Shown here: positions 36,350-48,540 of the stretch, piece by piece
How positions within the stretch are numbered: the first letter of the stretch is position 1
Layout: each line of letters opens with the position of its first letter
Source of the DNA: Phragmites australis
Lineage: Eukaryota; Streptophyta; Magnoliopsida; Poales; Poaceae
Length of the DNA stretch: 64,000 bases
Assembly (NCBI RefSeq): GCF_958298935.1
Contig: NC_084935.1
Location: 3,854,001 to 3,918,000, forward strand
Reading direction: 5' to 3'
Program-made: the position numbers and the translations under genes
Notes under the pieces: model-generated
Told to the model about the DNA's origin: nothing
The model's database searches: none
The model's input: only the letters and a program-made list of their open reading frames with translations

Positions 36350-38530
36350 CTATGTTACATCCTGCACTTTCTGAGAATGATCAGAATCACTTCCGTCATT
36401 GTCGAAGCCCAAAATACAACTCAGCTTGCCATCCGGAATAATGCCTGCCTGAAGCATACTTCTGTACACCATATTAGCTTGTTTCTCATCCCCCGTTTTT
36501 AAGTATCCAATTATGAGAGCTGTATATGTAACAACAGTAGGTGTAAGCTTCTTTTTTGCCATTTCTTCCATCATCAAGCGTGCACCATCCATCACAAGCA
36601 CTTTACTAAAGCCAACAATTAGACAAGTATAGACAAAAGCATCTGGTGATAAACCACATTGCTCCATCTCTGTGAGCAATTCCAGAGCAGCCTTCATATT
36701 TGAACGCCTACAGTAGCATGCAATAACAGATGTGTACACAATCTTGTCAGGTACCAGTTCCTCTCCGACCATATGCTTCAACAATGCAATAACTTCAGGA
36801 AGTCTATCATCATGGCACAGCCCATTTATGAGGCTAGTATACGTAAATATATTAGGTTTTATGCCTTCATCCAACATCTTATGATACAACCTGAAGGCCT
36901 CCTGCAACTTCAAAGCTTTCACGAAACCATCAATAATAATACTGTAGAGGACAACATCAGGAACATAACCCCTCTTTATCATGTCTGCAAAAATTCCCCA
37001 TACATCACCAGATTTGTTGATCTTGCAAAGGCCATTGATAATAACTCTGTACATGCAAAGATTTGGGACGATTCCCAACTGATATACTTTGTCCAGGAAT
37101 AGGAAGGCTTCACCGATCAGCCCTTCTTTGCTAAAGCTGTCAACTAGGATTGTGCAGGTCACAATGTTCGGACTTATCCCATTCTCAAGCATGAGTTCAA
37201 ATACTTCCAATGCTTCTTTAAGGTATCTATGTCTACATAATGCATAGATCAGGCTAGTATAATTGTAAACATCTGGAGCAAAATCATGATGAATCATGTC
37301 ATTCCAAAGGTCATAAACAATCTCTAGATCTAAATGTTGACAACAACCATGAAGAATGATGCTGTAAACTATCTGGTCATGCTCGAAACCTTGGTCTCTG
37401 AGGCTCTTGAAAAGCTGAAATGCCAATTCGACCTTTCCAGTCTTGCAAAGACCATGCAAAAGTGAACTATAACTCACTGGATTAGGACTGATTCCATTTC
37501 TTGCCATTTCAACAAGCACGCCATAACCTGTCAACAGATCCCCTTGTTTGCATAACCCATTCACTAGTATACTGTAGCTGTGGACATCAGGGACAAATCC
37601 ACCTTTCTTCATCCCATCAAACACTTCTACAGCTTTGTGAACCTGGCCCTCAGTACAGAAACCATGAATCACTGCATTGAAACAATAACTGTTGCAAGGG
37701 TAGCCTCTCTGACAAAGCATTTGAAGAAAGTCCCATGCAGATGTCACCTGTCTAGCTCGGCAAAGCCCATAGAGGTAAGTTCCATAGGTTGCAGCATTCG
37801 GTTGCACACCATTTGTTTCCATTTCATAAAGAAGCTCACACGCTTCCTCTAAGCATAACCTCTCTCCATGTGTATACATACTCATCAAAACCGAATAAGA
37901 GTAGACATTTGGTGAAGGACCAGAACTCTTCATATCATCGAACAAACTCCTCGCGTACATGGTTTGGTTCCCCTCAACTAAACACTTCAGTAAGAAGTTG
38001 CACAAACGCAGCTCAATACCAACCTTCTTGGCCTCAACATAAGTGAGAAGAGCATCCTCAAACATTGACGACTCTACAAAAATCCGGATGACTGCAGCAT
38101 AAACCTGTAACAGCGTCATTGAACCACCCAAATTGCTGACCAACATAGGAGCCAACTCAAACAGATTCGGCCCAGCATTTCCACAGTAATCAACCACGCT
38201 CTGAATCAAGCACCGGATCTCTCTGATTCTCCGTGGCAAGAATGACTGCATAAGCAAGGCAAACAACCCGGTCGACTGAGATAGTCCGTATAACCTCACA
38301 CACTCCCTGAAGCTTATCTTTCTGGCAGCATCCCAGTTCGAAGTCCGCACTGCTAGTGTGATCAAGGGAAGAAGACACCGGCTTCTATAATCACTGCTGG
38401 TAGCACCTCGACTGGTTTCTTGATGGTCCAAGTTGTACAAGCAACAAGCCTGAGAGGAAAGGTGCAACATTGAGGGGTAGTTCCTGATCACAAGGGCTCG
38501 ACGCAGGAACCCTGGAAGTGCCCGGCGCAT
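36350..38530 (-). CDS. P-class pentatricopeptide repeat (PPR) protein
   Basis: A single uninterrupted 726-codon frame, as is usual for plant PPR genes. These proteins bind organellar RNA in a sequence-specific way and affect its stability, splicing or translation. The N-terminus MRRALPGFLRRALVIRNYPS is rich in Arg/Leu/Ala and lacks acidic residues, suggesting mitochondrial import. From about residue 140 to 705 there are roughly 15 tandem 35-residue repeats, with typical VYSYSVLMSMY, VTYTALIIGY, YTSLINGLC and PDVVLYSIIIDGF cores. They end with a short acidic tail (NDGSDSDHSQK). No E, DYW or SMR domain follows, so it is a pure P-type protein. The target RNA cannot be deduced by eye. The gene faces the U2 snRNA gene head to head, about 770 bp away. 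Confidence 0.95.
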   Translation of the reverse strand: MRRALPGFLRRALVIRNYPSMLHLSSQACCLYNLDHQETSRGATSSDYRSRCLLPLITLAVRTSNWDAARKISFRECVRLYGLSQSTGLFALLMQSFLPRRIREIRCLIQSVVDYCGNAGPNLFELAPMLVSNLGGSMTLLQVYAAVIRIFVESSMFEDALLTYVEAKKVGIELRLCNFLLKCLVEGNQTMYARSLFDDMKSSGPSPNVYSYSVLMSMYTHGERLCLEEACELLYEMETNGVQPNAATYGTYLYGLCRARQVTSAWDFLQMLCQRGYPCNSYCFNAVIHGFCTEGQVHKAVEVFDGMKKGGFVPDVHSYSILVNGLCKQGDLLTGYGVLVEMARNGISPNPVSYSSLLHGLCKTGKVELAFQLFKSLRDQGFEHDQIVYSIILHGCCQHLDLEIVYDLWNDMIHHDFAPDVYNYTSLIYALCRHRYLKEALEVFELMLENGISPNIVTCTILVDSFSKEGLIGEAFLFLDKVYQLGIVPNLCMYRVIINGLCKINKSGDVWGIFADMIKRGYVPDVVLYSIIIDGFVKALKLQEAFRLYHKMLDEGIKPNIFTYTSLINGLCHDDRLPEVIALLKHMVGEELVPDKIVYTSVIACYCRRSNMKAALELLTEMEQCGLSPDAFVYTCLIVGFSKVLVMDGARLMMEEMAKKKLTPTVVTYTALIIGYLKTGDEKQANMVYRSMLQAGIIPDGKLSCILGFDNDGSDSDHSQKVQDVT

Positions 38531-38559
38531 AGAAGAGGGATGCCAATCCCCTCCTTACA

Positions 38560-39225
38560 TTGACAGTACCAGCAGAAGAAGGTAGAAAGTGTGCACAAGT
38601 TACACTTCATGGACCAAGATTCCTTGATAAATCGATGGAGAGGACTACCTGAGAAAAAACAGGCCACAGCTTCCAGATTACATCAAGTTCTCCTGCAAGA
38701 AACCCGGGGAAGAAAACATTATCATTGTAATCGTAAGCAGTAGGCTGTGACTAAGTCACGTTTGAAGCAACAGATCCAACCTTTCTACTCCCAAAAACCC
38801 CCTACATAACATAGAAGTTTATCAACAATAGTTCGCAGAGCGTGCCCAGTGTCTATACTAGACGGACGGGCACGTAACGGAGGAGGTGGTGCCGGCCGCC
38901 GCGTGCCCGCGCGGCCTCCTCAGGCGCTCCGCTGCAGCCCCCGGGGGCTCCGGCCTCCCCGCCTGCGACTGGCAGCGAGGGACGGAGGGCTGGAGGCGAG
39001 CGGCTAGCGGTGGCAACGGGAGGGAGTTTCCGCGGGGTCGGAGGCGGCGCGGCGCTGCTGTGGCGGCGACGGAGGCTGCACAGCGCGCGAGTGTGGCGGC
39101 GACGGAGGCACGGTCGGTATGGAGGCCGAGCAGCCCAACTACCAAACGCGGCCCGCGATGCGCTGCTTACCCAGCCAGCCCAAGTGGCAACAGGCAGGCA
39201 AACCGACGCGCGCCGTGCTTCCGTT
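38560..39225. promoter_or_regulatory. Divergent promoter region between PPR and U2
   Basis: The leader of the PPR gene (minus) is expected around 38531-38900. A CpG-rich block covers 38880-39250. Open frames inside it on both strands are composition effects. The U2 promoter elements lie at its right edge. Confidence 0.45.
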
Positions 39226-39227
39226 TA

Positions 39228-39238
39228 GTCCCACCTCG
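39228..39238 (+). promoter_or_regulatory. Upstream sequence element (USE) of the U2 snRNA gene
   Basis: GTCCCACCTCG matches the plant snRNA USE consensus RTCCCACATCG at 10 of 11 positions. It ends 32 bp before the TATA box, the spacing associated with RNA polymerase II rather than III snRNA genes in plants. Confidence 0.85.
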
Positions 39239-39270
39239 GCCGCTCTGGACGAGCGGAGCAGCAGGACGGG

Positions 39271-39277
39271 TATAAAA
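39271..39277 (+). promoter_or_regulatory. TATA box of the U2 snRNA gene
   Basis: TATAAAA begins 32 bp upstream of the first U2 nucleotide, the expected distance for plant snRNA transcription. Confidence 0.85.
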
Positions 39278-39302
39278 CGAAACCCAAGCGGCTGAGAAAC
39301 TC

Positions 39303-39497
39303 ATACCTTTCTCGGCCTTTTGGCTAAGATCAAGTGTAGTATCTGTTCTTATCAGTTTAATATCTGATATGTGGACCATTGGTTCACTTTGATATTAAAT
39401 TTATTTTTTGTGGGGGAGGGCTCAGCACAGTGGCTTGCCACTGGAGTCCTCGTGCGTCGCTTGGGCGTTGCACTACTGCCCTTGCCTGGCGCACCCC
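39303..39497 (+). ncRNA. U2: U2 spliceosomal snRNA
   Basis: The first ~65 nt follow the conserved plant U2 5' domain, starting ATACCTTTCTCGGCC and including the branch-point recognition sequence GTAGTA and the 'atcagtttaatatctgata' region. The stem IIa/IIb area keeps pairing (GTGGACC with GGTTCAC, one G-U pair). An Sm-like AATTTATTTTTTG site follows. The 3' half keeps the AGTGGC/GCCACT hairpin and ends GCGCACCCC. Length is 195 nt, normal for U2. Sequence in the stems differs from the usual GGGCC/GGCCC versions but mostly preserves pairing, so this may be a divergent functional copy. The USE and TATA upstream support expression. A partial match to a plant 3' box (caagcaaat) follows. Confidence 0.93.
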
Positions 39498-39682
39498 AAC
39501 CAAATCAAGCAAATTTTCGTATGCAACATTGGGCTCGATGTCATTTGAACGTTAGGTTGAGAGCAGATCATTGTTCTCTTCCCGGTCGTGGATTGGTCCG
39601 ACTTAATTAACTTTCAGTTATTAACTATTAATCAAGTTGGAATACGTGCATTTGATTTCTATTAGTACCGTGATGTAGCATC

Positions 39683-39830
39683 TGATCTCATGGCTCAAAG
39701 CAGAGAGCGCTCAAAATTTTTTCCATAGTTCGGTAGGAACGCATCAAAGCTAGGAAATGAACGATGGAATCACAGTGTCGTGGCCTCGATCTCATGGCTC
39801 AAAGCAGAGAGCGCTCAAAAAAAATTCCTT
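39683..39830. repeat. Two short direct repeats downstream of U2
   Basis: 'gatctcatggctcaaagcag' plus agagcgctcaaaa occurs at about 39684 and again at about 39788 (offset ~104 bp), each followed by an A/T-rich run and 'ttccwtag'. It looks like a small tandem duplication. Confidence 0.8.
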
Positions 39831-39849
39831 AGTAGAAGCGCTCAATTTT

Positions 39850-42800
39850 TTTTTCTTAGTAGATGCATTTTAAAGACCATAAATTTGATAGAATAGTATA
39901 AAATTTAATAAAAGATAATACAAATTTGGTAATTTGATATAATCTTGTAATTCAACAATAAATTCTAAATTTGTAAAACTGTAATATAAATAGTCTAAAT
40001 ATGACATTACGGCCAGCACTAATAGCCTTGCTAGTTAAACATAAGTGGCAGGAGTGTTGATCCATCCTATGTGATGAAATATTAAGAGGATCAACAGGTA
40101 GTGCCAAAGAAATCCTAGATATCTAATCATATCAATCCTAAAATATTGATATGTTACTTAGATATTGAGATACAATGCAGCTAAGGACACCTAATCATCT
40201 ATCTAAAATTGTGTTTTATTGCACATACAACGAGCCAGTTGAGCTGGTTTGATAGCTACTTATGAAAAAAGATACATCATATGATACAATAGAAGGAAGT
40301 ATTTTTTTTTCAACTAAAGATTGTGTTTCACGTAAACATTGCATATTGGATAAATCTTTCAACTAAAGATTTTGTGTTTGAGTCACCAAAATGATGAGTT
40401 GCAAAAGAACTCCAAGATATAGCCAACATTGTTGCAAAAACTAAACACAAATGGCTATTCTATTTCAATTACATACATCAGAGTGGAGACTAGAGAGCTT
40501 CCGAACTCCCAGCCGTTGGACGCCGGCCTCCGAGCCAAGCTCCCAACGCTGAGTCATGCCACCCGCCTTGCCGTAGCCTACCGAGTGTCGCTTCCTGCCG
40601 CGCCGAGCTCCCACAACCTCACCGTTCACCGCGTCGCAGCCAGCCGAACGCCGAACACGCGCCACTACTCGTCGGTCGCCGTGCGCCAGTGCTCCCCATT
40701 CCTATCTGGGAACTCACGACCCGATTTGTGAACTCACGATTAGAGATTAAGTGGGAGCGGTCAAGGCGTCAAGAAGAAGAATCAATTGGACATGAGGCCG
40801 ATTGAGCCATGGTCACTCGGTTAGAGGCATAAGGTCGATTTGGGCCATGGCTCATGAGGCACAAATTTGGTTGCTTTTTCTTCGATAGTCTTACGAGTCG
40901 TTCCAGCACAGGGCATCGTGCTCACCAACCAAGCTCCCGTCACCGGACTCCAGCACTGATCAAAGAGCTCAGAGCTGAACCAGGGTAATCTTAGACCTAA
41001 CAACCTAACAGGACTACCCTATGGGTCCACCCAACCTCACTGGTTCGCTCATGTCCTCTATGGCCGGCAAGTGCTGCTGTTTAGTGAGCCAAATAACAGC
41101 CTAGCCCATAAATCCCATGACCATAAGCCGTTCTTCGCTCCAGTCCATACCATTGCCCATAAGATCCTGATTTGCCGGCAGAGACTCTGCTCAAATGAAT
41201 CTCTATCAGTGCTACCATGTTGTTTGCATTACACCCTTAAAAATTATTGAAGAAACGAGATCCGGATTTGTACAAAGCAGCTGCCACGGCCACGACATTC
41301 TCGCCATTTCTCCGTGTAAAATTGAATTCTGTTGTAAATAATGTAAAATTTGTAAAGTTAAGTACGAGAACTTAAATTATATAATGTAGATTTTAGATTG
41401 TGAAGCTAATATGTTAAAGATAATCATTAAATATGGTATAGATCTCACAGTAGTAGTAATATAATCAGCAAAATGGTATAAATCCCAAATGTAGTGATTT
41501 AACAAGTTGATAGTAGTCAACAAAAGTGGTGTAGACCGCACAGTAGTTGATGAGTATTTCGCTGATGTGAGCATAATCTATAAATATTATAGTAGATGCT
41601 ATAACATTCACGGTCTTGTGTTATACCGATATTAATTGAGATGATCACTTAAAATTTGAATGAAAGTCTGCTTTTAATTAAGCATTTTATGTTTTTATGA
41701 AGTAATTTTGGGTTTAAATCAAAATAGAAGTGCTGAGAGTATTAAATTGCAATCTAAAGTAAATTGCAAGAATTTAAAAGTGTGGAAACGTAAATGCATA
41801 TTTTTGAAAATGCAATGATGCATACGTATAGAACATGGTGTAAATGCATGACTCGTTAGGTCTGGAAATATATATTTATAAAAGTACATAAACTAGTACA
41901 ATTATAAATAATTACAGAGATTTTAACATAAATAATACACACATTACTGTTTATATGGGCTATTTATTAGGATCCATGGGGCTAAATAGAAATAGTCAGT
42001 CTAATGTGGTAAATTTCAAGCAAAAAAGAGTTTGAGCCGAAGCCCATTAACTATTTCAACCCAAAAACAGAAGTAGTTTTTTTTCCTTTTTGCATTTTCC
42101 CTGAGAAAACCTGAGTCGCAGCCTAAGAGGCCTTTCAGCTCAAGGCCTGGGGGCTCCCTCCCATCCCGCCTCATATAGAAGAGGAGGCAACCAGCTGCTA
42201 CGGGTCCTTCACGTCGCCGCCTGTCGCTTAGGGCTGCCGCCACCACCGCAGACGGTGTCATTGGTCGGAGTGTCTCCTGTTGAAGAGTCGCCAGTTGTCT
42301 CTAGGATGGAGGCCACACTGCGATGTTCAACGCTGACGTGGGCGCGTCACCACTGGATGCCACCTCATGTAGAAGAGTCACCGGAGAGATGACTCTCGAC
42401 GGAGGAGCCGAGCGCCTCCTAGAAGGAGGCATGAGGAGGTTAGCTTTGGGCTTACAACATGACGGCAGAGCCTCTAATGAGGGTGTCATCGATAGAAAGG
42501 TTTGAGCCGCCCATATTGTCTCGCATACTAGAGAAGCCTTGAGTGCTTACTTTGTTCTTGTGTTCGTCGTCTTACCAACTTTTGATTCCTACCTTGTATT
42601 TCATAGATTGATGATGCTATCTTGCTCATCTTGGTTGGATGTTGAGGCCGATTGACCTCTGTTCTTACTTTCTTCTAGCCAATCAATGGTAGAAATTTTA
42701 TATTAATAACATATTAAAAGTAGAATTAGAAATTATGGGCATAAAGTAGTTATATTTATTGATGAATAATATTTACATATTTATAGAATTAAGCAGACGG

Positions 42801-42900
42801 GAATGCACCTGTTAGTAAAGGCGGTTGCCCCAACGATATCTTTCCAAAAGTTAACTGCCTAATGCAGTTATTACTCTAATTACATGATAATTGAGCATCA
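39850..42900. other. Spacer with no supported gene
   Basis: AT-rich sequence with GC-richer patches at 40490-41010 and 42110-42500. Open frames there are short and overlapping and lack recognisable domains. The 42110-42280 patch resembles the leader of an LTR-type element, but no paired LTR was identified. Confidence 0.4.
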
Positions 42901-42987
42901 TATTCACAACAAACTCCTCTGCGGTACAGTTTTGAACGCTACGTGCTACACTACGAAACCGGCGATCCGTATCCCCAGCTCTTGGAG

Positions 42988-45445
42988 CTAGACCCGCTTG
43001 TCGCCGTCGCCGGCTTTCGCGTACACGCCGGAGTCAGTCCTCAGTATGACCGTAGTAGCGTCGTGCGACACGGAGATCGCCCAGGTGTCCACGTAGGACA
43101 GCGGTCCCGGCCGGATCAGCGGCCGCGTGTCCTCCAGGTCACGGTCCACGTCCTCGCCCTCCTCCTCGTCCGAGTAGGCGTACCTGCCGAGCCACGAGCG
43201 CGCCACCGGGTTAGTGTGCATACGCTGATGAGGTGGACGATGGCCAGCTGACGCGGCAAGTGACTGATGCTTCGTTCTACCTCGTTGAGCTGTGTGAGGG
43301 CGCCCATAGATGGCAGATGGCGCAGAGGAGCGAGAAGGAGATGAGCTGCCACACCGCCGGGATGACCCACGCGGCGCGCCACCGCTCGCTGTACCCGTCC
43401 GTCGACTTGAAGTGGATCTGCGCATTGCGATTTGCAGACGATCAGGATGCAGTGCTTTTCTGTCTAAGAAAATACGGATGCAGGTTGCAGACTTTCAGTG
43501 TAATAACGAAGAAGATTATGGATGCTATGTCGTTGTTACTGTGAAATCAAGGAGAGCTCAAGGCACCAAACAGATGCTCTCCCCGTGGACGATCCGTCAG
43601 AAACATTCAGCAATTGGACATCATTCAGACGAAGAAGAAGATGTGCTTTTTTTTTTCTGGTGGCAATGGGATGGCTTGCAACCAAAAGCCTTGTCTGATC
43701 ATTAACCTTGGCCTCAAAATCGTTTCAGAAAGAGCCTCTTTTGTGATCGATCTTGTTCCATGACAGCATTTAGTACCATAGCGATAGGTTGGTAAAGGTC
43801 ACAGTTGGCTGATCGAAGTGATGGACTGGACCTTGTGGACAAAATCCCAAAGAAAAATAGCAATTGTTTGTTCTACACGAAGGGTCAGGCTAGAGCTGTG
43901 CTCATTTGAGACGTGTTTGCCAAAAACATATACTCAAAGGTGCAGTTCTGGAGTAACGAAATCGATAAAAATTCATACTCCTGCCCGACCAAAAGTGATT
44001 CAGGTTAGTTTCGTTAGGTGGAATTACCTCAAATGTGATCCATCCGAGCGACACGGCCACTGCAATGATCAAGGCGTTGGTGAATTTCCGGTACATCTCC
44101 AGCTTCACCGTCATTCGTTTCGCCTACAATTTTTGAATTTACACTGAGGAATTCCCGTATGATCTTGAAGAAATTTGAAGAAAACAAGCTTAAATGATCA
44201 GGCTGAAGTTGTTCACCTTAAGCTTGTTCAGAGTTTTCGACATCGAGCTGAATATCCAGTAGACGAACACCGTGTTCAGGGCCGCGACGGGGAGCACCAA
44301 GAACATCCTCTTTGCCGACGACGGCGAGTGGTCGCTGACGGTCCCGACGTTCTCACCGACCTCAAGGGCCTCCGCCGCGGCGAAAAACGCCGCGCCGAGG
44401 CCGGCCACCCTGGAGCTGAGCCCCGAGAGCGTGGGCCTCACCACGCCGTGGCCCATGGCGACGAGCAGCACCAGCACGCGCGACACCGCGCCGCGCGCCG
44501 CGCCGGCCGTGGCCGCCCAGAACGTCGCGCCGCGCGGCCGGACGCCGGACTCGTTGAACTCGGCGAGGTCGAAGTACCACGTGGCGGACTCCACCATCCC
44601 TAGGGCGATCACGAGCGTGGCGTAGCTCTGGAGCGGCACCACCTCCCGCCAGAACCGCGCGTACTGCGCGAACCAGTACGCCGCGAGGGCGGCGAACGCC
44701 AGCGACATGAGTCCGTAGAAAGGCACGAGGGGGGCCATCCGGCCGGGGAGGTAGCCGCGGTTGTTCTTCCATATGGTCTTGCCCTCAGCGGACACCTGCC
44801 CGGCCCCGCCGGCGAGCGATGCGTCGCAGTGGACGAAGAGGAGGGTGTACATGCCGGTGCGCGCTACGGTGACGGTCTCGTCCGGGAACGCCGCCTCGAG
44901 GACTCCCGGGAGGAACGAGGCCGCGAGAACCTTGGGCCAGCCGCCGGTGCCATTCGGCGCGCGGTACACGAGCGCCCCCTCTGTGCATGTCCCCATCTTC
45001 GCCATGTCCGGCCTGCAGCAGAGCGCGCGCCCGCTGGAGACGTCCGTGCCACCGACGGCGTCGCGGTCGCCTGCCTCGAAGATGACCGCCGTGACCGTGG
45101 CCGTGCGGTTGCCGTCCTGCTCTGCCTCAGCCGCAGACTCCTGCGTCCTCCTGAAGGCGACCTTCTCGAAGCTGCACCGATCAAGGAACCACTACATCAC
45201 AGTCACTCCCCAAGAACCCAATGAAACGATGAACTGATCCTCCCGCCGGTTCATACGTACCGGATGAATGCGCCCGCCGCAGCGGAGGCGTAGACGCCCT
45301 CACTGCCGCCGTGGAGGACGAAGGCGTTCCCGACGCCGGCGAACCACTCGCCGGTGTAGTCGTGCACCGACGCGTCGGCGCAGAGGAGGGCGCACCATAA
45401 CAAGGCCACCACGAGGCGCACAAGCCTCATGGACGGCAGTGGCAT
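42988..45445 (-). CDS. Lung seven-transmembrane receptor (GOST family) protein
   Basis: Five exons: 45445-45261, 45171-44217, 44123-44028, 43417-43281 and 43183-42988. These give 522 aa from the ATG at 45445 (517 aa from 45430, which is also plausible). The N-terminus MRLVRLVVALLWCALLCADA is a signal peptide. A lumenal/extracellular domain runs to about residue 205, with FEKVAFRRT, a CC pair and MAKMGTCTEGALVYR. Seven membrane spans follow, starting PLVPFYGLMSLAFAALAAYW (about 209-228) and including SYATLVIALGMVE and ALNTVFVYWIFSS. Family hallmarks are MYRKFTNALIIAVAVSLGWI and HFKSTDGYSERWRAAWVIPA. The acidic tail YAYSDEEEGEDVDRDLEDTR ends GDKRV. Relatives act as Golgi/trafficking or candidate G-protein-coupled receptors (Arabidopsis CAND6/7 type). 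The ligand is unknown. Confidence 0.92.
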
Positions 45446-45464
45446 CGTGGCGCGCAGCAAGAGA

Positions 45465-45480
45465 GGAGGGGGGGGGGGGG
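45465..45480. repeat. Poly-G run in the 7TM gene leader
   Basis: A run of about 12 G just upstream of the start codon (C-run on the transcribed strand). It lies in the probable 5' UTR and may vary in length. Confidence 0.7.
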
Positions 45481-45930
45481 TGCTTGCGACTGCGTGCTCG
45501 TGGTGCACTGGCACTGGAGCAGCCGAGTTGAGTAGGATAGAAATATGGGAGGTGGGATCTCAAGGAGTGGAGTGGAAGACGAACGGAAGAGGAGACTTTG
45601 ACGCGGAGGTGCCATGAATTGTTAGGTCCACGTCCTTTCGAAAAAACAATTTTTAGGTCCACGCCCAAACTATTACGTGCAGAAATGATCGAATTAGGCA
45701 AACATGCATGACAAAAGAAGCAAATAGGACAAATGAGAGGGACCAAATTGGCATGAAATTTTTTGCATTGAGATTATCTAATGTTCTTATTGGTTACATT
45801 TTCGTTAGGTACTAAGCGTTGACATGGAATATCCACACCAATATTAGGTGACAATGTTACTTTAAGTGGCATAACATCTGACATTTAGGGTCCGTTTGAG
45901 CTCCAATTTTAAAATTCGCAACACAAGAAC

Positions 45931-46149
45931 TAAGCCCATCTCCAAGAGAGACTTCAAATCTCCCTTTTCCCGTGCTATAGTGTTTGCGGTCTACTGTAGC
46001 ACTGGAAATCCATCTCCAACAGATCCTCTATCCAGTGCTACAGTGCTGCTACAGTAGAAAAAAAATAAGGGATGCTGTAATAGTGATAGGGGATGCTGTA
46101 ATAGTGTTTTGAGGATGAAAATTTGAGGTAGCTGTTGGAGATGGTCTAA
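45931..46149. mobile_element. MITE, ~219 bp
   Basis: The ends 'taagcccatctccaa' and 'ttggagatggtctaa' form imperfect terminal inverted repeats. The interior contains further inverted 'ctgtagcactgg/ccagtgctacag' motifs. This is a common short hAT/Harbinger-like MITE form in grasses. It lies upstream of the 7TM gene. Confidence 0.75.
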
Positions 46150-46369
46150 CAATGCAACAGATGTTTGACTGGCAGCACATATCGGAGTGCAAAGTAAATG
46201 TAAAGAATTTGTAAAATACCTCGTAGAAATAACTGACGACGTCCTACCGCTATGTTCAATCAGCACCTTATGGGAATTAAAAGCCACCCACGCACTCATC
46301 TAGAAGTCGTCCTAACATATGGCATTAGATGGAACAAGAGGAGAAGATATAATTAACTAAGTTAATCAT

Positions 46370-47960
46370 GTCGGTAAGCATACAAGCCCTTAATTTGAGT
46401 TTTGATGGTTAATGATAACATGATTATGGTGACTAACATGTGTTTTGTATGATTTATTTAAAGTTAGATTACGATGATGATTCTTGTATATTTTCGTCCT
46501 CTATATTGATTTTTATAGTTATCAACAAAGAATATGCATGGAGATTAATGATAATCTAGTTCTAAATGTTGCAAGGAGTTAGGTTGACACTTAGAGTAGA
46601 TATACTTCTTATTTTTTTCCCTTCGGATGTACTATTAAAGGAGGTTGAGAATAGTAGCTTAGTTTAGTTAGAGTTAGAGAGTTAGTTGTGATGCACACTA
46701 GTCAAATCTAGAATTAGGTAGCCCAGAGGAAGTCTAAGAAAGCAAGGATCGAAAGACGGATAAAAATCTATAGTGAAATGAAAAGTTTAGAATTTTACGT
46801 ATACAAGATGATCTAATATTCTTACCAGAAGATCTACAATGACTCACCAGAGTAATTACATATAGAGAATTAGCAAAAACGAAGCTATATTTATCGGATG
46901 TTCCAATGAACATCGGAGGATTGCATCGGAAGTTTTATGCAAAGAGCAATTTTGAGGAAGCCATTCTATACACCGGAAATTTCGTTGAGTGCATCGGATA
47001 ATTACGCATCGGAAGTTTCGATGATCATCGGAGGAATCCCTAAGTAATTGTGCAAAGGCTACTACTAGTAAAGGTCAAAGTTGATATACACATCATATGT
47101 TCTCTGTGATGGAGTTTGAACACCAACAGATCATACGATGAGTATGTCATACAAGTAACAACTGGTTTTTGAATAATGTGTTGATCTACATATCAGATGT
47201 TTTGATGATGACGATGATGAAAATGATGATGGAGGCAACACCAGATCATCCGGTGAATATAATTTTTCTAGGCTAAGAGGTAACAACTAGTTTACAACAG
47301 TGGTTGGATATAAATACACTTCTCTTCTCTCTACTCCATGAACACTTATTTGGCTGTTGGTTGGGCATAGTTACATACTTGGAGAGTCAAAGAGGAAGAA
47401 GAACCATTTGAGTGATTTTTAAGGTCCTTAATTGCAATATTAATGACATTATTAGTGCTAGGAGAGTAGTTAATGTGCAATCAATCATTTTTTTGCTTAG
47501 ATTAGGTCAAATAAGGTTCTTAGCTTGCCACTCTTGGTGATTAGCATCACTTAGACGGATTGTGGTCGTTTGGTTTTGAGAAGCTTCATGATGAAATGAT
47601 TATTGAAGCCTCAAGGTGATCATATACCAGTTTAGAGTCCACCGATCTGACGTGGAGAAGGACTACCACTAGATATCGCTTGATCCCTTATGCAGTATCA
47701 AGAGGGAGCTATACATTGCATGGATGCTCCAGCAAAGACTATAGGTAAGCACCAACTCCTTGATACACCAGAAAAATCCGAGTCTCTATATCCCTTCTCT
47801 TTACTTTGAACAATTTAATTATATCGTTTTATTTTCGTATTTATATTCTTGCAATTACTTTTATTAGAGTTGATTTGCTAGAATAAGGATAGTTCTCAAT
47901 TGAGCTAGTATGTTTTTCACATAGCAACTAGTGCACAATTACATTAAGATTGTTTCTTTC
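46370..47960. mobile_element. LTR-retrotransposon fragment (Copia SIRE-like LTR), low coding content
   Basis: The sequence contains repeated 'catcggaagtttcgatg/caccggaaattt' phrases, then 'gaagcttcatgatg', 'tatcaagagggagctataca' and 'tgcatggatgctccagcaaa'. I recognise these from the 3' part of grass Copia LTRs of the SIRE/Maximus type. No gag-pol frame is present, so it is a solo LTR or heavily truncated element. Boundaries are approximate. Confidence 0.5.
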
Positions 47961-48540
47961 TTGCAATAGTTTTTAAAGGTAGAAAAAAATTAGAATCCAA
48001 ACCACCCATCTTGGGCATCTTGATCGTACACTGCCTTTGATCCAGAGGCTAAACCCATTATATGCCTGGTCTACGAAGTGTGTGCAGATGTGTGGTGCCT
48101 TGAGCGAATAAACATGGAGAAGACCTTGGGGCTCGCGAGTTTTGACGATGTTTTTGTTTAAGCGTTTCACATGTGGCCTGGGCAAGCGTGCACTACAGTC
48201 TGCAGCTTCGCAAGTGCAGAGCTGAAATTGAGGTTCTGTGGCGTGCCATTGGGGATTAGCACGTGTCCGTCCTCGTTAATGATACCATCCCGTGTGACAC
48301 GTACAAGGTCAAGGTCGACTAATTCATAAACCTTGTACGCACTTACGAAGAACCAGAGATGTAGATTTGTTCATCAACGAAAACAAAAAATGTCAAGAGG
48401 AACTTGTGAATGGTCTCGCCAACTTGCTGCAAACAAGTGCTGGAGTGGTCGGTCTATTGGGCTGAAATTAAAACCAGAGAACCCCGTCCTAATCCGTTCG
48501 ACAAATGACCTAACTATTCTTGTCTTCCTGCGTTATAACT

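Noticed and set aside
38858..39275. Long GC-rich open frames on both strands
   Set aside because: They look like composition-driven frames in a CpG-rich promoter between PPR and U2, with no domain or splice support.
44272..45237. Long plus-strand frames across the 7TM gene
   Set aside because: They are antisense shadows of the GC-rich exon 2. Family hallmarks exist only on minus.
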